DNA from: Streptococcus porcinus
GTDB lineage: Bacteria; Bacillota; Bacilli; Lactobacillales; Streptococcaceae
Reading direction: 5' to 3'
DNA: 64,000 nt
Assembly (NCBI RefSeq): GCF_900475415.1
Contig: NZ_LS483388.1
Coordinates: forward strand, 1,846,001-1,910,000
The notes under the pieces are model-generated. The model was not told where the DNA came from, did no database searches, and saw only the letters and a program-made list of their open reading frames with translations. Of this stretch, positions 8,345 to 16,369 are shown piece after piece. Within the stretch, counting starts at the first letter, position 1. Every line of letters begins with the position of its first letter. Both the position numbers and the translations under genes were made by a program.

Positions 8345-9703
8345 TTATTTATCGTTTAGAATTTTTGAGCGTTTTATTCCTTGAGAAATAGCCTTATTGC
8401 CTTTCTCTACAAACGTATCAAGCGCTTCTTTTGAGGTTTTTTCACCAGTTAATACAGCCTGAATTTCTGGGAACAAGGCATTTCTAACTTCTACATATCC
8501 TGACGTATTATTAGAGAAGTTAATAACATACTGATCATTATTAATATAAGTTTCTAGCATTGGATGGTTTGCTTTTTCTTGCTCAACCAGTGATTTGCGT
8601 ACAGGCATAAAGTTCATACTTGCTTTGACTAACTCTTTATTTTCAGAATAATATTTAACAAAATCTTTTGCTAATTTTTGTCGTTTATCACCATTTGTAT
8701 TAAAGACTGCTGATCCTAAAACGTATGTGAATGACTTAGGACCATCTACACTTGGAATATTGGCTAAGCGTGCATCAAACTTATTGACTGTTCCTGCTGA
8801 CATACTGTCAAGCATCCCTTTATACAATACAGCGTTGGTAAAACTAATTGCTATCTTCTTATTTTGGAACATAGCATTGACATCATTACTTGTTAATGAC
8901 TCCGCACCAGAGGTAATCATTTTTTTATCATTTAGTTCCTTGATATAATCTAAAGCTTCGACACCCTTTTTATCATTCACGTTGAGTTTCCCTGACTTAT
9001 CAAAGAAGCTACTTCCATACATTCTTAAATACATCATGGTCCAAGTGTCACCTTGATTATTTTTAGCATAGAAGCCTAACGGTGTGGCATGGGTATCACT
9101 TTCTTTCAATTTTTTCAAAATCGTTTGGAAATCATCAAGAGACCAGTTAGCAATCTTATTTTTATCGGCAAGATATTTTTGAAGACCCGCTTTTTCAAAC
9201 ATTTCAGCGTTGTAAGCTAGCATTCCTGGATTTTGAGCAAATGGATAGAAGTAGGTTTTATGGTTAATTGTTACATTATCCCAGACCGATTTAGAAATAT
9301 CAGCTTTATTTTTATGATCAATAGTAGAATCAAGTGGTGCTAATAATCCTTGATGAGCTAAGTCAGAGATAGCGAAAGTTGATTCGAAAAATATATCAGG
9401 CAAAGTTTTCGTCTGTGTCGCCACACTTAATTTACTATCACGTTCTTCACCAGGGATAACTTGAATAGAAATTTTTTTACCGGGATGCTCTTTTTCATAC
9501 ATTTTAGCGGCTGTTTTAAAGAAACTATCATAATCCGCTCCTTTTTCATCCCCTTTATAAGTTCCTTTCCATTGCGGGGTTAACCAAACTTCTATTTCAT
9601 TTTGGTCTTTTTTCTTTTTATCAGCTTCTTTTGTAGAACAAGCTGTCAAACCAAGTAGAGGGACTAGTGCAACGGTTACTAAGCGTAAAATACTCTTTTT
9701 CAT
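8345..9703 (-). CDS. Sugar ABC transporter solute-binding lipoprotein (family 1)
   Basis: A 452-residue extracellular binding protein. The N-terminus is a lipoprotein signal peptide with lipobox LTAC (Cys about residue 22), so it is anchored to the outer membrane face. The rest has the layout of carbohydrate-binding family 1 (EVWLTPQWKG, ISIQVIPGEERDSKL, an FYPFAQNPGMLAYN ligand-region pattern). It follows two MalF/MalG-type permease genes. In this cluster the ligand is probably sialic acid or a sialo-sugar. No ATPase gene is present here, so a shared MsmK-type ATPase is expected to power uptake. Confidence 0.9.
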   Translation of the reverse strand: MKKSILRLVTVALVPLLGLTACSTKEADKKKKDQNEIEVWLTPQWKGTYKGDEKGADYDSFFKTAAKMYEKEHPGKKISIQVIPGEERDSKLSVATQTKTLPDIFFESTFAISDLAHQGLLAPLDSTIDHKNKADISKSVWDNVTINHKTYFYPFAQNPGMLAYNAEMFEKAGLQKYLADKNKIANWSLDDFQTILKKLKESDTHATPLGFYAKNNQGDTWTMMYLRMYGSSFFDKSGKLNVNDKKGVEALDYIKELNDKKMITSGAESLTSNDVNAMFQNKKIAISFTNAVLYKGMLDSMSAGTVNKFDARLANIPSVDGPKSFTYVLGSAVFNTNGDKRQKLAKDFVKYYSENKELVKASMNFMPVRKSLVEQEKANHPMLETYINNDQYVINFSNNTSGYVEVRNALFPEIQAVLTGEKTSKEALDTFVEKGNKAISQGIKRSKILNDK

Positions 9704-9757
9704 ACTTTTTTCCTTTCAAAATAGATAGATATCTTAGCAGCAAAGTCAGTAAAAATT

Positions 9758-10591
9758 TTATTCTTTTAGGGCACCATCAGTAGCTCCCTTTATAAAAAAT
9801 CGTTGAAACAAAAAGAAAATTACAATCATTGGAAGCGCAGCAATTGCTGCCCCAGCTACCTTTAAGCCAATATTAGGGTTAATGTCTTGTTGGAGACTTG
9901 CAACGCCGATAGTTAAAGTTTTCATCTCTTTACTTCTAGCCATTAATAGTTGCCATAAGTAGTCATTCCACGCAGTGACAAAGTTCAATATGAAGAGAGC
10001 ACCAATCCCCGGCTTAACAATAGGTAACATCAACTTGGTAAAAATAGTCCATTCACTAGCACCATCTAGTTTTGCTGACTCACGAATAGATTCTGGAATT
10101 ACCTTAAAATAGGAATAGAGCATAAATGTTCCAAAGCCTGTTGCTAAATTCGGAACAACCATGGACTGATAGGTATCTACCCAGTGTAGTTTCTCAATAA
10201 TATCAAAGAGAGGGACAACGAACGTTTCCTTTGGAATCATGATTGAAGCAATAATAATAATAAAGAAAACTGTCTTCCCTTTAAAGTGAAGTTTAGAAAA
10301 ACCATAGGCTGCAAGAGCTGAAATATAGACACTTAATAGAGCTGTCATAAAAGAAACAACAAAACTATTGAAAATCCACCTTAACGTTGGCTGGCCTTCA
10401 AAAAGTTCAGCTAAATTTCCTAAGTACCACTGTTTAGGCAAAATATCAGGTGGCATCTGATAGATACCCGAGGAGGTTTTAAAAGTATTAGTTAGTAACC
10501 AGAACAAAGGCAGTAAAAACAAAATAGCCAATGTAAAGACAATAATGTTAGTAATTAAATCAAATCCCTCCATGCGCTTTAATTTTTTCAC
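9758..10591 (-). CDS. Sugar ABC transporter permease, MalG type
   Basis: A 277-residue inner-membrane permease with six hydrophobic segments and the cytoplasmic EAA loop ESAKLDGASEWTIFTKLMLPIVKPG. Earlier GTG codons exist (10606), but the GTG at 10591 sits seven bases after GGAGG and is preferred; it lies 12 bases past the stop of the preceding permease. Pairs with the MalF-type permease and the lipoprotein on either side in the nan operon. Confidence 0.9.
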   Translation of the reverse strand: MKKLKRMEGFDLITNIIVFTLAILFLLPLFWLLTNTFKTSSGIYQMPPDILPKQWYLGNLAELFEGQPTLRWIFNSFVVSFMTALLSVYISALAAYGFSKLHFKGKTVFFIIIIASIMIPKETFVVPLFDIIEKLHWVDTYQSMVVPNLATGFGTFMLYSYFKVIPESIRESAKLDGASEWTIFTKLMLPIVKPGIGALFILNFVTAWNDYLWQLLMARSKEMKTLTIGVASLQQDINPNIGLKVAGAAIAALPMIVIFFLFQRFFIKGATDGALKE

Positions 10592-10605
10592 ACAAACACC
10601 TCCCA

Positions 10606-11481
10606 CTAGTTTGTTTTAATAAATGATCGCAATTGAGGAACACTTAGTAATAAAGCAATCAAGAACATTAATACACCAATTGCTGCAGCTACTCCTGTAT
10701 TATTGTAAACAAAAGCATTCTGATAAAGATAATACATCATTGTAACTGAAGCATTATTTGGACCTCCACCTGTTAACAATTGGATAACAACAAAAATTTT
10801 CAGAACTGCAATAATGTTAATAACGACTAAGTATGCTGTCGTTGGTCTAACCAAAGGAATAATAATATGACGAATCCGTTGCCACCTCGTAGCACCATCT
10901 AATTGAGCCGCTTCAAAATAGTCTTGAGAAATTCCAATCATGGTGGCCAAGTAGAGGATAATTGCTTGTCCAACATTTCCCACAAAGGTTACAAAAACTA
11001 TAATTGGCATTACAGTTTTTGTATTCCCCAAAAGGTTAAGATGCCCTACTCCAAAATGTTCAAAGTAAAAACTAATCAAACCATTTGAAGGGTTTAACAA
11101 GAAATTCCAAACAATACTCATAACTACCATCGAAACCATAACAGGTAAATAATAGGCACCGCGAATGAAAGAGACGTATTTACTATTTTTGTCATAAACA
11201 GTCGTTGCAACAAATAAAGCAAATAGGATTGTCAATATGACAATAGCTACAACAAAGAAAATAGTATTTAAAATCGATTTAACAAAGACCGGATCTTGTA
11301 AAAGGTGGCTAAAGTTCTCAAACCCAACAAAATAGGAATCCACCCCATAGACGGAATATAAACTCATCTTAAATCCTTTAATAACAGGATAAAGGATGAA
11401 TATCAACATTAAAAGCATCTGCGGACCAATAAATAAATAACCAAGGTAATCTTGCTTTGTTTTTATTAGATGTTTCTGCAC
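10606..11481 (-). CDS. Sugar ABC transporter permease, MalF type
   Basis: About 291 residues, six membrane segments, EAA loop EAAQLDGATRWQRIRHIIIPLVRPT. The upstream TTG (11487) is possible, but the GTG at 11481 is six bases from AAAGGGA and is preferred. It begins about 20 bases after nanE, indicating one nan transcript nanE-permeases-lipoprotein-nanA-nanK. Confidence 0.9.
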   Translation of the reverse strand: MQKHLIKTKQDYLGYLFIGPQMLLMLIFILYPVIKGFKMSLYSVYGVDSYFVGFENFSHLLQDPVFVKSILNTIFFVVAIVILTILFALFVATTVYDKNSKYVSFIRGAYYLPVMVSMVVMSIVWNFLLNPSNGLISFYFEHFGVGHLNLLGNTKTVMPIIVFVTFVGNVGQAIILYLATMIGISQDYFEAAQLDGATRWQRIRHIIIPLVRPTTAYLVVINIIAVLKIFVVIQLLTGGGPNNASVTMMYYLYQNAFVYNNTGVAAAIGVLMFLIALLLSVPQLRSFIKTN

Positions 11482-11499
11482 GAGCAATCCCTTTCTACA

Positions 11500-12203
11500 T
11501 TACGATTTCAAGACCTTTATAAACCGCTGAGCAATTTCTTTTGGCCTAGTAATGGCACCCCCAATAACAATGCCAGCCACACCCAACTCGTGAACTTTTT
11601 TCAAATCAGCTGGCGTGTGTATCTTCCCTTCAGCTATAACAGGAATTCCTTCTTTACAGAGATCAGCCATCAACTCTAAATCCGGCCCATCTTCTTGTCG
11701 ACTATAAGAGGTATAGCCAGATAAAGTTGTTCCTACAAAATCAACCCCCGCCTCATAAGCTAGAATCCCCTCTTCGTAGGTACTGATATCAGCCATTAAT
11801 AACTGATGAGGATATTTCGCTCTAACTTCTTTGATAAACTGCTCAATACTTTTTTGATCAAAGCGTTCACGACGAGTACAATCAAAGGCAATGACAGCAA
11901 TCCCAAGTGTAGCCAGTTGATCTACCTCACTCATAGTGGCCGTTATAAAGGGTTCTTGAGGAGGATAATCTTTTTTATAATACCAATAATTGGCAAGTCA
12001 GTGACCTCTTGGATTTCTTTAATATCCCTAACAGAATTAGCTCTTATCCCAACAGCACCTGCTTCTTGGGCAGCTTTCGCCATCAGAGGCATCACGCCTC
12101 CCTCTTCACTATAAAGAGGTTCTCCCGGCAAAGCCTGACAAGAGATGATAATGCCATCTTTAATTTGTCTTAAAAACTCTGTTTTTGTCATATAACCTGG
12201 CAT
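11500..12203 (-). pseudogene. nanE: N-acetylmannosamine-6-phosphate 2-epimerase, frameshifted
   Basis: NanE converts ManNAc-6-P to GlcNAc-6-P. The gene is in two frames: residues 1 to about 78 (12203 to about 11970; [39 protein letters not shown]) and the rest from about 11969 to 11500 ([57 protein letters not shown]). In the first frame translation stops after [10 protein letters not shown]. The break is at a run of six A (minus strand; 11971-11976); seven would give one intact gene of normal length, so one base is missing. The run followed by G reads A AAA AAG in zero frame, a known -1 frameshift heptamer, so full-length protein could still be made. Pseudogene, assembly error and programmed frameshift all remain possible. 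Confidence 0.85.
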
Positions 12204-12247
12204 CTTTTCTCCTTTTTTTGATTTTTTAGAGAACGTTCACAATCCCT

Positions 12248-12275
12248 ATTATAACAACAATAAAAGCGTTTTCAA
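12248..12275 (-). promoter_or_regulatory. nan operon promoter with overlapping cre site
   Basis: On the minus strand a TTGAAA -35 (12270-12275) and a perfect TATAAT -10 (12248-12253) with a 16-base spacer. The -35 is inside TGAAAACGCTTTTA (12261-12274), a good cre match, so CcpA should block this promoter on glucose. Confidence 0.72.
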
Positions 12276-12292
12276 TAGTTTGGAGCCATTTA

Positions 12293-12343
12293 GAAAATAC
12301 TTTCGCAAATTTAACATTTCCGCCTTCTTTTGAAAGTATTTTC
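12293..12343. promoter_or_regulatory. Inverted repeat upstream of the nan promoter, candidate operator
   Basis: Two exact 12-bp copies in opposite orientation: GAAAATACTTTC (12293-12304) and GAAAGTATTTTC (12332-12343), 39 bp centre to centre. They lie just upstream of the nan -35, fitting a dimer-of-dimers regulator such as the RpiR protein encoded downstream. Binding is inferred. Confidence 0.5.
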
Positions 12344-12351
12344 AAGATGCA

Positions 12352-12384
12352 AAAAAACCAAGAGTCTCGAGCACTCTTGGTTTG
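12352..12384 (-). terminator. Terminator after rpmH
   Basis: AAACCAAGAGT (minus strand) pairs with ACTCTTGGTTT around a 7-base loop and is followed by a T-run. It separates the rpmH transcript from the nan promoter region. Confidence 0.85.
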
Positions 12385-12404
12385 ATTTTATATTGTATTC
12401 GCAA

Positions 12405-12539
12405 TTATGCAGATAATACTTTACGCCCTTTACGACGACGGCTAGCTAGCACGCGACGTCCGTTTTTTGTTGACATACGGTGACGGAATCCGTGTTTACG
12501 TTGACGACGGATTTTACTTGGTTGATAAGTACGTTTCAC
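12405..12539 (-). CDS. rpmH: Large ribosomal subunit protein bL34
   Basis: A 44-residue, very basic protein beginning [17 protein letters not shown] and ending RKGRKVLSA, the bL34 signature along its full length. It starts with GTG, eight bases after AGGAGG. It has its own promoter and terminator. In many bacteria rpmH is next to rnpA; here yidC and jag lie between, transcribed in the same direction. Confidence 0.97.
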
Positions 12540-12614
12540 AGTGAATACCTCCTCATAGATTTTCGTATTCGTTTAGCCGGCTATTGTGATATCAGTTACT
12601 AAACATACCTTAAT

Positions 12615-12643
12615 ATTCTATTATATATCCTGTCCCTTGTCAA
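12615..12643 (-). promoter_or_regulatory. rpmH promoter
   Basis: TTGACA (12638-12643), 17-base spacer, TAGAAT (12615-12620) on the minus strand, about 75 bases upstream of the rpmH GTG start. Confidence 0.65.
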
Positions 12644-12751
12644 GGTCTATTTCTTATTTTTGTTTTTGATGACAAGGTTGTGATATAGCTTTTATTGCCT
12701 TTTCTACTAACTTCCAGGAAGGCTCTAGCTACCTCTCCTATGATGGTTTAA

Positions 12752-12790
12752 AAAAACTCTAAGTTTCTCAGATACTTAGAATTTTTTCAC
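12752..12790 (-). terminator. Terminator after jag
   Basis: On the minus strand TTCTAAGT and ACTTAGAG form a stem with a short loop, followed by seven T. It begins right after the jag stop codon. Confidence 0.7.
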
Positions 12791-12794
12791 TGAT

Positions 12795-13772
12795 TTAATT
12801 TTCAATACTAACCACCACATAACGGTTAGGATCATTTCCTTCAGAAAAACTTTCCACACCCTCAATGTTAGCAATTGTTTTATGAACAATTTTGCGCTCG
12901 CTATTGCTCATCGGATCCATTGTGTAATTTTCTCGACTTTCAAGTACACGACTAGCTACTTTCTGAGTAAAGTCAATCAAGGTTTCAGTCCGATGCTCAA
13001 CATAGTCATGAACGTTCAAAGCGACTGAAAAGTTCCTTGAATAGCGGTCATGTAAAAAGTTTTGTGCTAAAAGTTGTAACGATTTTAAAACTTTCCCATG
13101 ATAGCCAATCACGCGGCCAGCTTCCTGCGTGTCAATTTTTAGATTAATTTGACGTCTCGTGTAGCTCTTTTCAATAGTTGCCTCAATATCCATTTCATAG
13201 ATAATCTTTGTCACATAGTCAGCAACTTCCTCTGTGGCTTTTTCGATATCCTTACTAGCAGCATTTTCTGAAAAGTCGCTCGTCACAAAAGCTTCAAAAG
13301 AAGCATCTGCTTGGTTATGATTTATTTCAACTGCATCTTCGTTTTCTTCCACCAATGAAGTCTCTTTAGCGACAAAAGCGTCTTTAGAGTCTTCCATTTG
13401 TTGATCTATCCTAACACTTTGAGCTTGATTTGCCAAATCACTGTCAGCCACTGAGGCTTCTAAAGGAACTGTTTTGTCATCTCCAGTTGGGCTACTTGTC
13501 TCTTCTCTAGTCAATTGGTCTGGATTAACAACTGGTGCATTTTGACGGTTAATTTCATCGGGCACCCCACGAACAGCCTTTTTATCAGCTTTATAAACGG
13601 TTTTATCGCTAATTCCTTCAACATCAACCTGCGCAAGCTTTTTGCCAATCCCTAAAAATCCCTTTTTCTCCTTAGAGATGACTCGGATATGTGCCTTTAG
13701 GCGTGGAATTTGCAAGTCTTTTAAGCCTGCCTCAATTGCTTCTTCAACTGTTTTACCTGTATATAAGGCCAT
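12795..13772 (-). CDS. jag: RNA-binding protein Jag/KhpB (EloR)
   Basis: A 325-residue protein with the Jag-N domain (about 1-50, including EEAIEAGLKDL and KGFLGIGKKLAQV), a long acidic low-complexity linker (about 60-180), a KH domain (GRVIGYHGKVLKSLQLLAQNFL) and a C-terminal R3H domain (SNSERKIVHKTIAN...EGNDPNRYVVV). In pneumococcus this protein (EloR/KhpB) partners KhpA in controlling cell elongation. It is cotranscribed with rnpA and yidC, a conserved arrangement. Confidence 0.95.
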   Translation of the reverse strand: MALYTGKTVEEAIEAGLKDLQIPRLKAHIRVISKEKKGFLGIGKKLAQVDVEGISDKTVYKADKKAVRGVPDEINRQNAPVVNPDQLTREETSSPTGDDKTVPLEASVADSDLANQAQSVRIDQQMEDSKDAFVAKETSLVEENEDAVEINHNQADASFEAFVTSDFSENAASKDIEKATEEVADYVTKIIYEMDIEATIEKSYTRRQINLKIDTQEAGRVIGYHGKVLKSLQLLAQNFLHDRYSRNFSVALNVHDYVEHRTETLIDFTQKVASRVLESRENYTMDPMSNSERKIVHKTIANIEGVESFSEGNDPNRYVVVSIEN

Positions 13773-13788
13773 AAAAAAATACTCCCTA

Positions 13789-14601
13789 TTATTTTCTTTG
13801 TTTTAATGCTTTTTTACGAGCTCGTCTCTCTCTAAGACGACGTTCTTTCGCTTCTGCTGCTTGACGGTCTCTTTCAGCGATGATTTTAAATGGATTATTC
13901 AACAAGAGTAACTGAAAAACTTGAAAAGCATTTGAAATTACCCAATAAAGAACAACTCCACTAGCCAACTTAAATCCCATAAAAAAAATCATCACGGGCA
14001 TCATATAGGTCATTACTGTCATAACCATATTTTTTTCTTTAGCCGCAAGATTGGTTAGCCAGCTTGATAAAAAGGTGAAAAGTGCTGCTAGGATCGGTAA
14101 GATATAGAGATGATCGTGTTGCGCGAGCTCTGCCCATAAAAAAGTGCCTGTTTTAAGAAAAGGAACTCTTGTTAATGCTTGGAAGAGGGCAATCATGATA
14201 GGCATCTGTATGACAAGCGGAAACAAACTTGCATACGGGTTAACGCCATTATTCTTATAGAGAGCCTGAGTCTCATCTGCCAATGCCATTCGACTTTCGC
14301 TATCTTTCCCTGGATATTTCGCTTGGATTTTTTTGAGTTCAGGCTGTAAATCTTGCATTTTTTGACTTGATTTAATTTGAATATTAAATAAAGGCATAAG
14401 CAAAAGGCGAATCAGGATAGTAAAGAGAATAATTCCTACACCAATGGACCTGTTAAAGGACAGCCATTGTACGGATTTTGCAAAAAAATAAACCAACTGA
14501 TCCCAGCCACTTGTGGAGTGAGCAGAAATATCATTTCTCCCACATGCAACGAGTAAGATTGCCAGAGGAAGCAACCCTGCTATTTTAATTTTCTTTTTCA
14601 C
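13789..14601 (-). CDS. yidC: Membrane protein insertase YidC (lipoprotein type, YidC1/OxaA1)
   Basis: About 270 residues. Lipoprotein signal peptide with lipobox LVAC (Cys near residue 22), five hydrophobic segments, the conserved Arg in the first segment ([12 protein letters not shown]) and a strongly basic C-terminal tail. YidC inserts proteins into the membrane alone or with Sec/SRP. The reading frame opens at TTG 14607, but GTG 14601 is better placed behind GGAAGG. It overlaps the rnpA stop, indicating coupling. The SRP RNA gene is also in this window. Confidence 0.94.
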   Translation of the reverse strand: MKKKIKIAGLLPLAILLVACGRNDISAHSTSGWDQLVYFFAKSVQWLSFNRSIGVGIILFTILIRLLLMPLFNIQIKSSQKMQDLQPELKKIQAKYPGKDSESRMALADETQALYKNNGVNPYASLFPLVIQMPIMIALFQALTRVPFLKTGTFLWAELAQHDHLYILPILAALFTFLSSWLTNLAAKEKNMVMTVMTYMMPVMIFFMGFKLASGVVLYWVISNAFQVFQLLLLNNPFKIIAERDRQAAEAKERRLRERRARKKALKQRK

Positions 14602-14944
14602 TTTCAAAACCTTCCTCGAGTAATTTTGCTAGTTTTAAGACATGTTTTAAATTTTGTCTTAAAGCTTGATAATCCAATTCTTCAACACCTCTTCTTGCAA
14701 TCACAACAAAATCATCTTCTTTAAGATGATCCTTAAATTCCATAAGGATATGTCGAATTTTTCGCTTGATTGCATTTCGGGTTACAGCATTGCCTAGGCG
14801 TTTGCTAACCGAAATCCCCACCCTAAAATGGTCTTGTTTTTTTTCTAAAAAATGGATAACGAATTTTCGATTTGCTGTGCTTTTCCCTCCACCAAAGATG
14901 GCTTGAAAATCTTTCTCACGCTTGACACGATAGGATTTTTTCAA
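14585..14944 (-). CDS. rnpA: Ribonuclease P protein component
   Basis: A 119-residue basic protein with the RnpA core: [41 protein letters not shown] (the RNR-type motif) and [10 protein letters not shown]. It helps the RNA subunit cleave tRNA 5' leaders. It starts with TTG seven bases after GGAG, and has its own promoter 30-60 bases upstream. Confidence 0.96.
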   Translation of the reverse strand: MKKSYRVKREKDFQAIFGGGKSTANRKFVIHFLEKKQDHFRVGISVSKRLGNAVTRNAIKRKIRHILMEFKDHLKEDDFVVIARRGVEELDYQALRQNLKHVLKLAKLLEEGFESEKEN

Positions 14945-14974
14945 AATTTAACTCCAATTATCTAAATTAGTATC

Positions 14975-15004
14975 ATTATACCATAAAAAACAAAAAAGCC
15001 TCAA
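14975..15004 (-). promoter_or_regulatory. rnpA-yidC-jag promoter
   Basis: TTGAGG (14999-15004), 18-base spacer, TATAAT (14975-14980) on the minus strand, about 30 bases before the rnpA start. Confidence 0.6.
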
Positions 15005-15347
15005 CTCTATTCATTTCAGGGTTAAAAGAGTACTAGCTACCTTTCCTCTATGTCTCATAGTTAAATATTAGAATCTAGTTCCATAGCCTTGATTAAAATT
15101 TATTTAAAAAGAAGGTAAGCCTTTGAGTTAGGTTTACTATGGAAATATTGCATATTTATCCTAAAATATATGAAGACCAAAAGCTGTTTCGCATCTTTAG
15201 TTTCCTAACATAGGTGATTAGTTAGTCACAAAACTATCTAATTTTTCACTGAATATGAAAGTCGTTATTTAAAAATGATTACCATAATTGTAAGCTATGA
15301 AGAGTGTTTTATCGTCTGATTGTACTGAAATAAGAATGACAAGAAAA
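15005..15347. other. Intergenic stretch between fasX terminator and rnpA promoter
   Basis: About 340 AT-rich bases. I see no convincing reading frame, RNA fold or repeat here. The rnpA promoter forms its left edge and the fasX terminator its right edge. Confidence 0.4.
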
Positions 15348-15349
15348 GA

Positions 15350-15541
15350 AAAAGCCTAGAATACTCTAGGCTTCACTGATAAAATCAGTTTCATATCCAA
15401 ACAAAGACAAATTCTAGTCGTAACCATCAGTAAAGCTAAATCAAAAATACTATTTGTTTTTATGGAGAGAGAGAGAAAACAATATTTTGATTGAATTGGG
15501 GAATAACTTCATGATTTGAGACGACTTCAGTCTTTATCTAT
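15350..15541 (-). ncRNA. fasX: FasX regulatory small RNA
   Basis: Placed directly downstream of fasA, as in S. pyogenes, where FasX is a ~205-base effector RNA that stabilises streptokinase mRNA and represses pilus and adhesin mRNAs. Here the transcript would start about 7 bases past a TATAAT (15548-15553) and end at a strong terminator (AAGCCTAGA / TCTAGGCTT, 15352-15373, then T-run), giving about 190 bases without a reading frame. Start is estimated from the promoter. Identity rests on position, promoter and length; I did not align it base by base. Confidence 0.78.
15352..15374 (-). terminator. fasX terminator
   Basis: Nine-base-pair stem AAGCCTAGA/TCTAGGCTT, four-base loop, then TTTTTC on the minus strand. 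Confidence 0.85.
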
Positions 15542-15547
15542 AAAGCT

Positions 15548-15614
15548 ATTATAAATAAAAATACAGTTTTTTGAGTTATTTTTCCTAAAATGTCAAAAAT
15601 TCATCCTGAAATGT
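15548..15614 (-). promoter_or_regulatory. fasX promoter with LytTR-type direct repeats (candidate FasA operator)
   Basis: Minus strand: ACATTTCAGGA (15604-15614) and ACATTTTAGGA (15583-15593) repeat with an exact 21-bp period, the two-helical-turn spacing typical of LytTR regulators such as AgrA and ComE. A perfect -10 TATAAT (15548-15553) follows, but the -35 region (around 15571-15576, ACTCAA) is poor, as expected for an activated promoter. The upstream repeat lies in the last bases before, or just after, the fasA stop codon region. Confidence 0.7.
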
Positions 15615-15630
15615 TAACTTTTTAACGTTT

Positions 15631-16368
15631 TTAGGTAAGCAATTCCCATTTTTCAATTAAATTCTTCATTTTCAAGCGCGAAACTAGGCAAGAATCTCCA
15701 TTTTCAAAGTATACCAATTGACGAGGCTTGTCTATTCGCACTACATTTTCCAAATTTATTAAAAAGGAACGGTGACAAAGAAACAGTTTAGGAGCAACCT
15801 CTTGAATTTCCGCTAAGTTACCATAAAACTCTAAACGTTCTGTCTGAGTCCAAAGGCAAACTTTATGAGGGGTTGTTGAAGTGGCAAAATACAAAATATC
15901 TTTATAGGGCAATCGAAGACGAGTTTGAGGTGTTTCAAATAAAAACACCTCCTCTGTCTCATAGCTTGACATCATTTGTCTCGCATAGAGGATACATTCT
16001 TGAATTTGTTCTTTAAATTGGACATTATCAACAGCCTTATCAATAAAGTCAAGGGCTGAAACCTTATATTTGAATGAAATAGGAGCAAATTCAGAATGCG
16101 TTGTAACAAAGACAATAATCGCGTTAGTATCTAACATTCGAATCTCTGCTGCTAATTCTAAACCTCTTTTTGTTTCACCTTTGATATCAATATCCAAGAA
16201 AAAAAGTTGGTGTTCCCCACGTTCATGAATGCTATCTAGAAGCTTTTGCGGACTAGAAAAAACCTCCATATATGATTTCGTTATTTTCTGCTCTTTTAAA
16301 ATCTCTTCAATGACTGACTCAATCCGACCCTGTTGGATGTAGTCATCTTCTAATATAAAAATATTCAT
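15631..16368 (-). CDS. fasA: Response regulator FasA (LytTR type)
   Basis: About 245 residues: receiver domain (EDD acidic pocket at the start, phospho-acceptor Asp in LFFLDIDIKGE, VFVTTH, and DFIDKA where a conserved Lys is found) and a C-terminal LytTR DNA-binding domain (LPYKDILYFATSTTPHKVCLWTQ ... LCHRSFLINLENV...YFENGDSCLVSR). FasA switches on fasX. The frame opens at ATG 16377 inside the end of fasC; the ATG at 16368 gives the family-typical MNIFILEDD start and is preferred. Last protein gene of fasBCA. Confidence 0.93.
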   Translation of the reverse strand: MNIFILEDDYIQQGRIESVIEEILKEQKITKSYMEVFSSPQKLLDSIHERGEHQLFFLDIDIKGETKRGLELAAEIRMLDTNAIIVFVTTHSEFAPISFKYKVSALDFIDKAVDNVQFKEQIQECILYARQMMSSYETEEVFLFETPQTRLRLPYKDILYFATSTTPHKVCLWTQTERLEFYGNLAEIQEVAPKLFLCHRSFLINLENVVRIDKPRQLVYFENGDSCLVSRLKMKNLIEKWELLT

Positions 16369-16369
16369 T

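Noticed and set aside
11500..11934. The second half of nanE as an independent gene starting at its internal ATG
   Set aside because: It has no ribosome binding site, and upstream in-frame codons ([12 protein letters not shown]) match NanE, so it is a piece of one gene.
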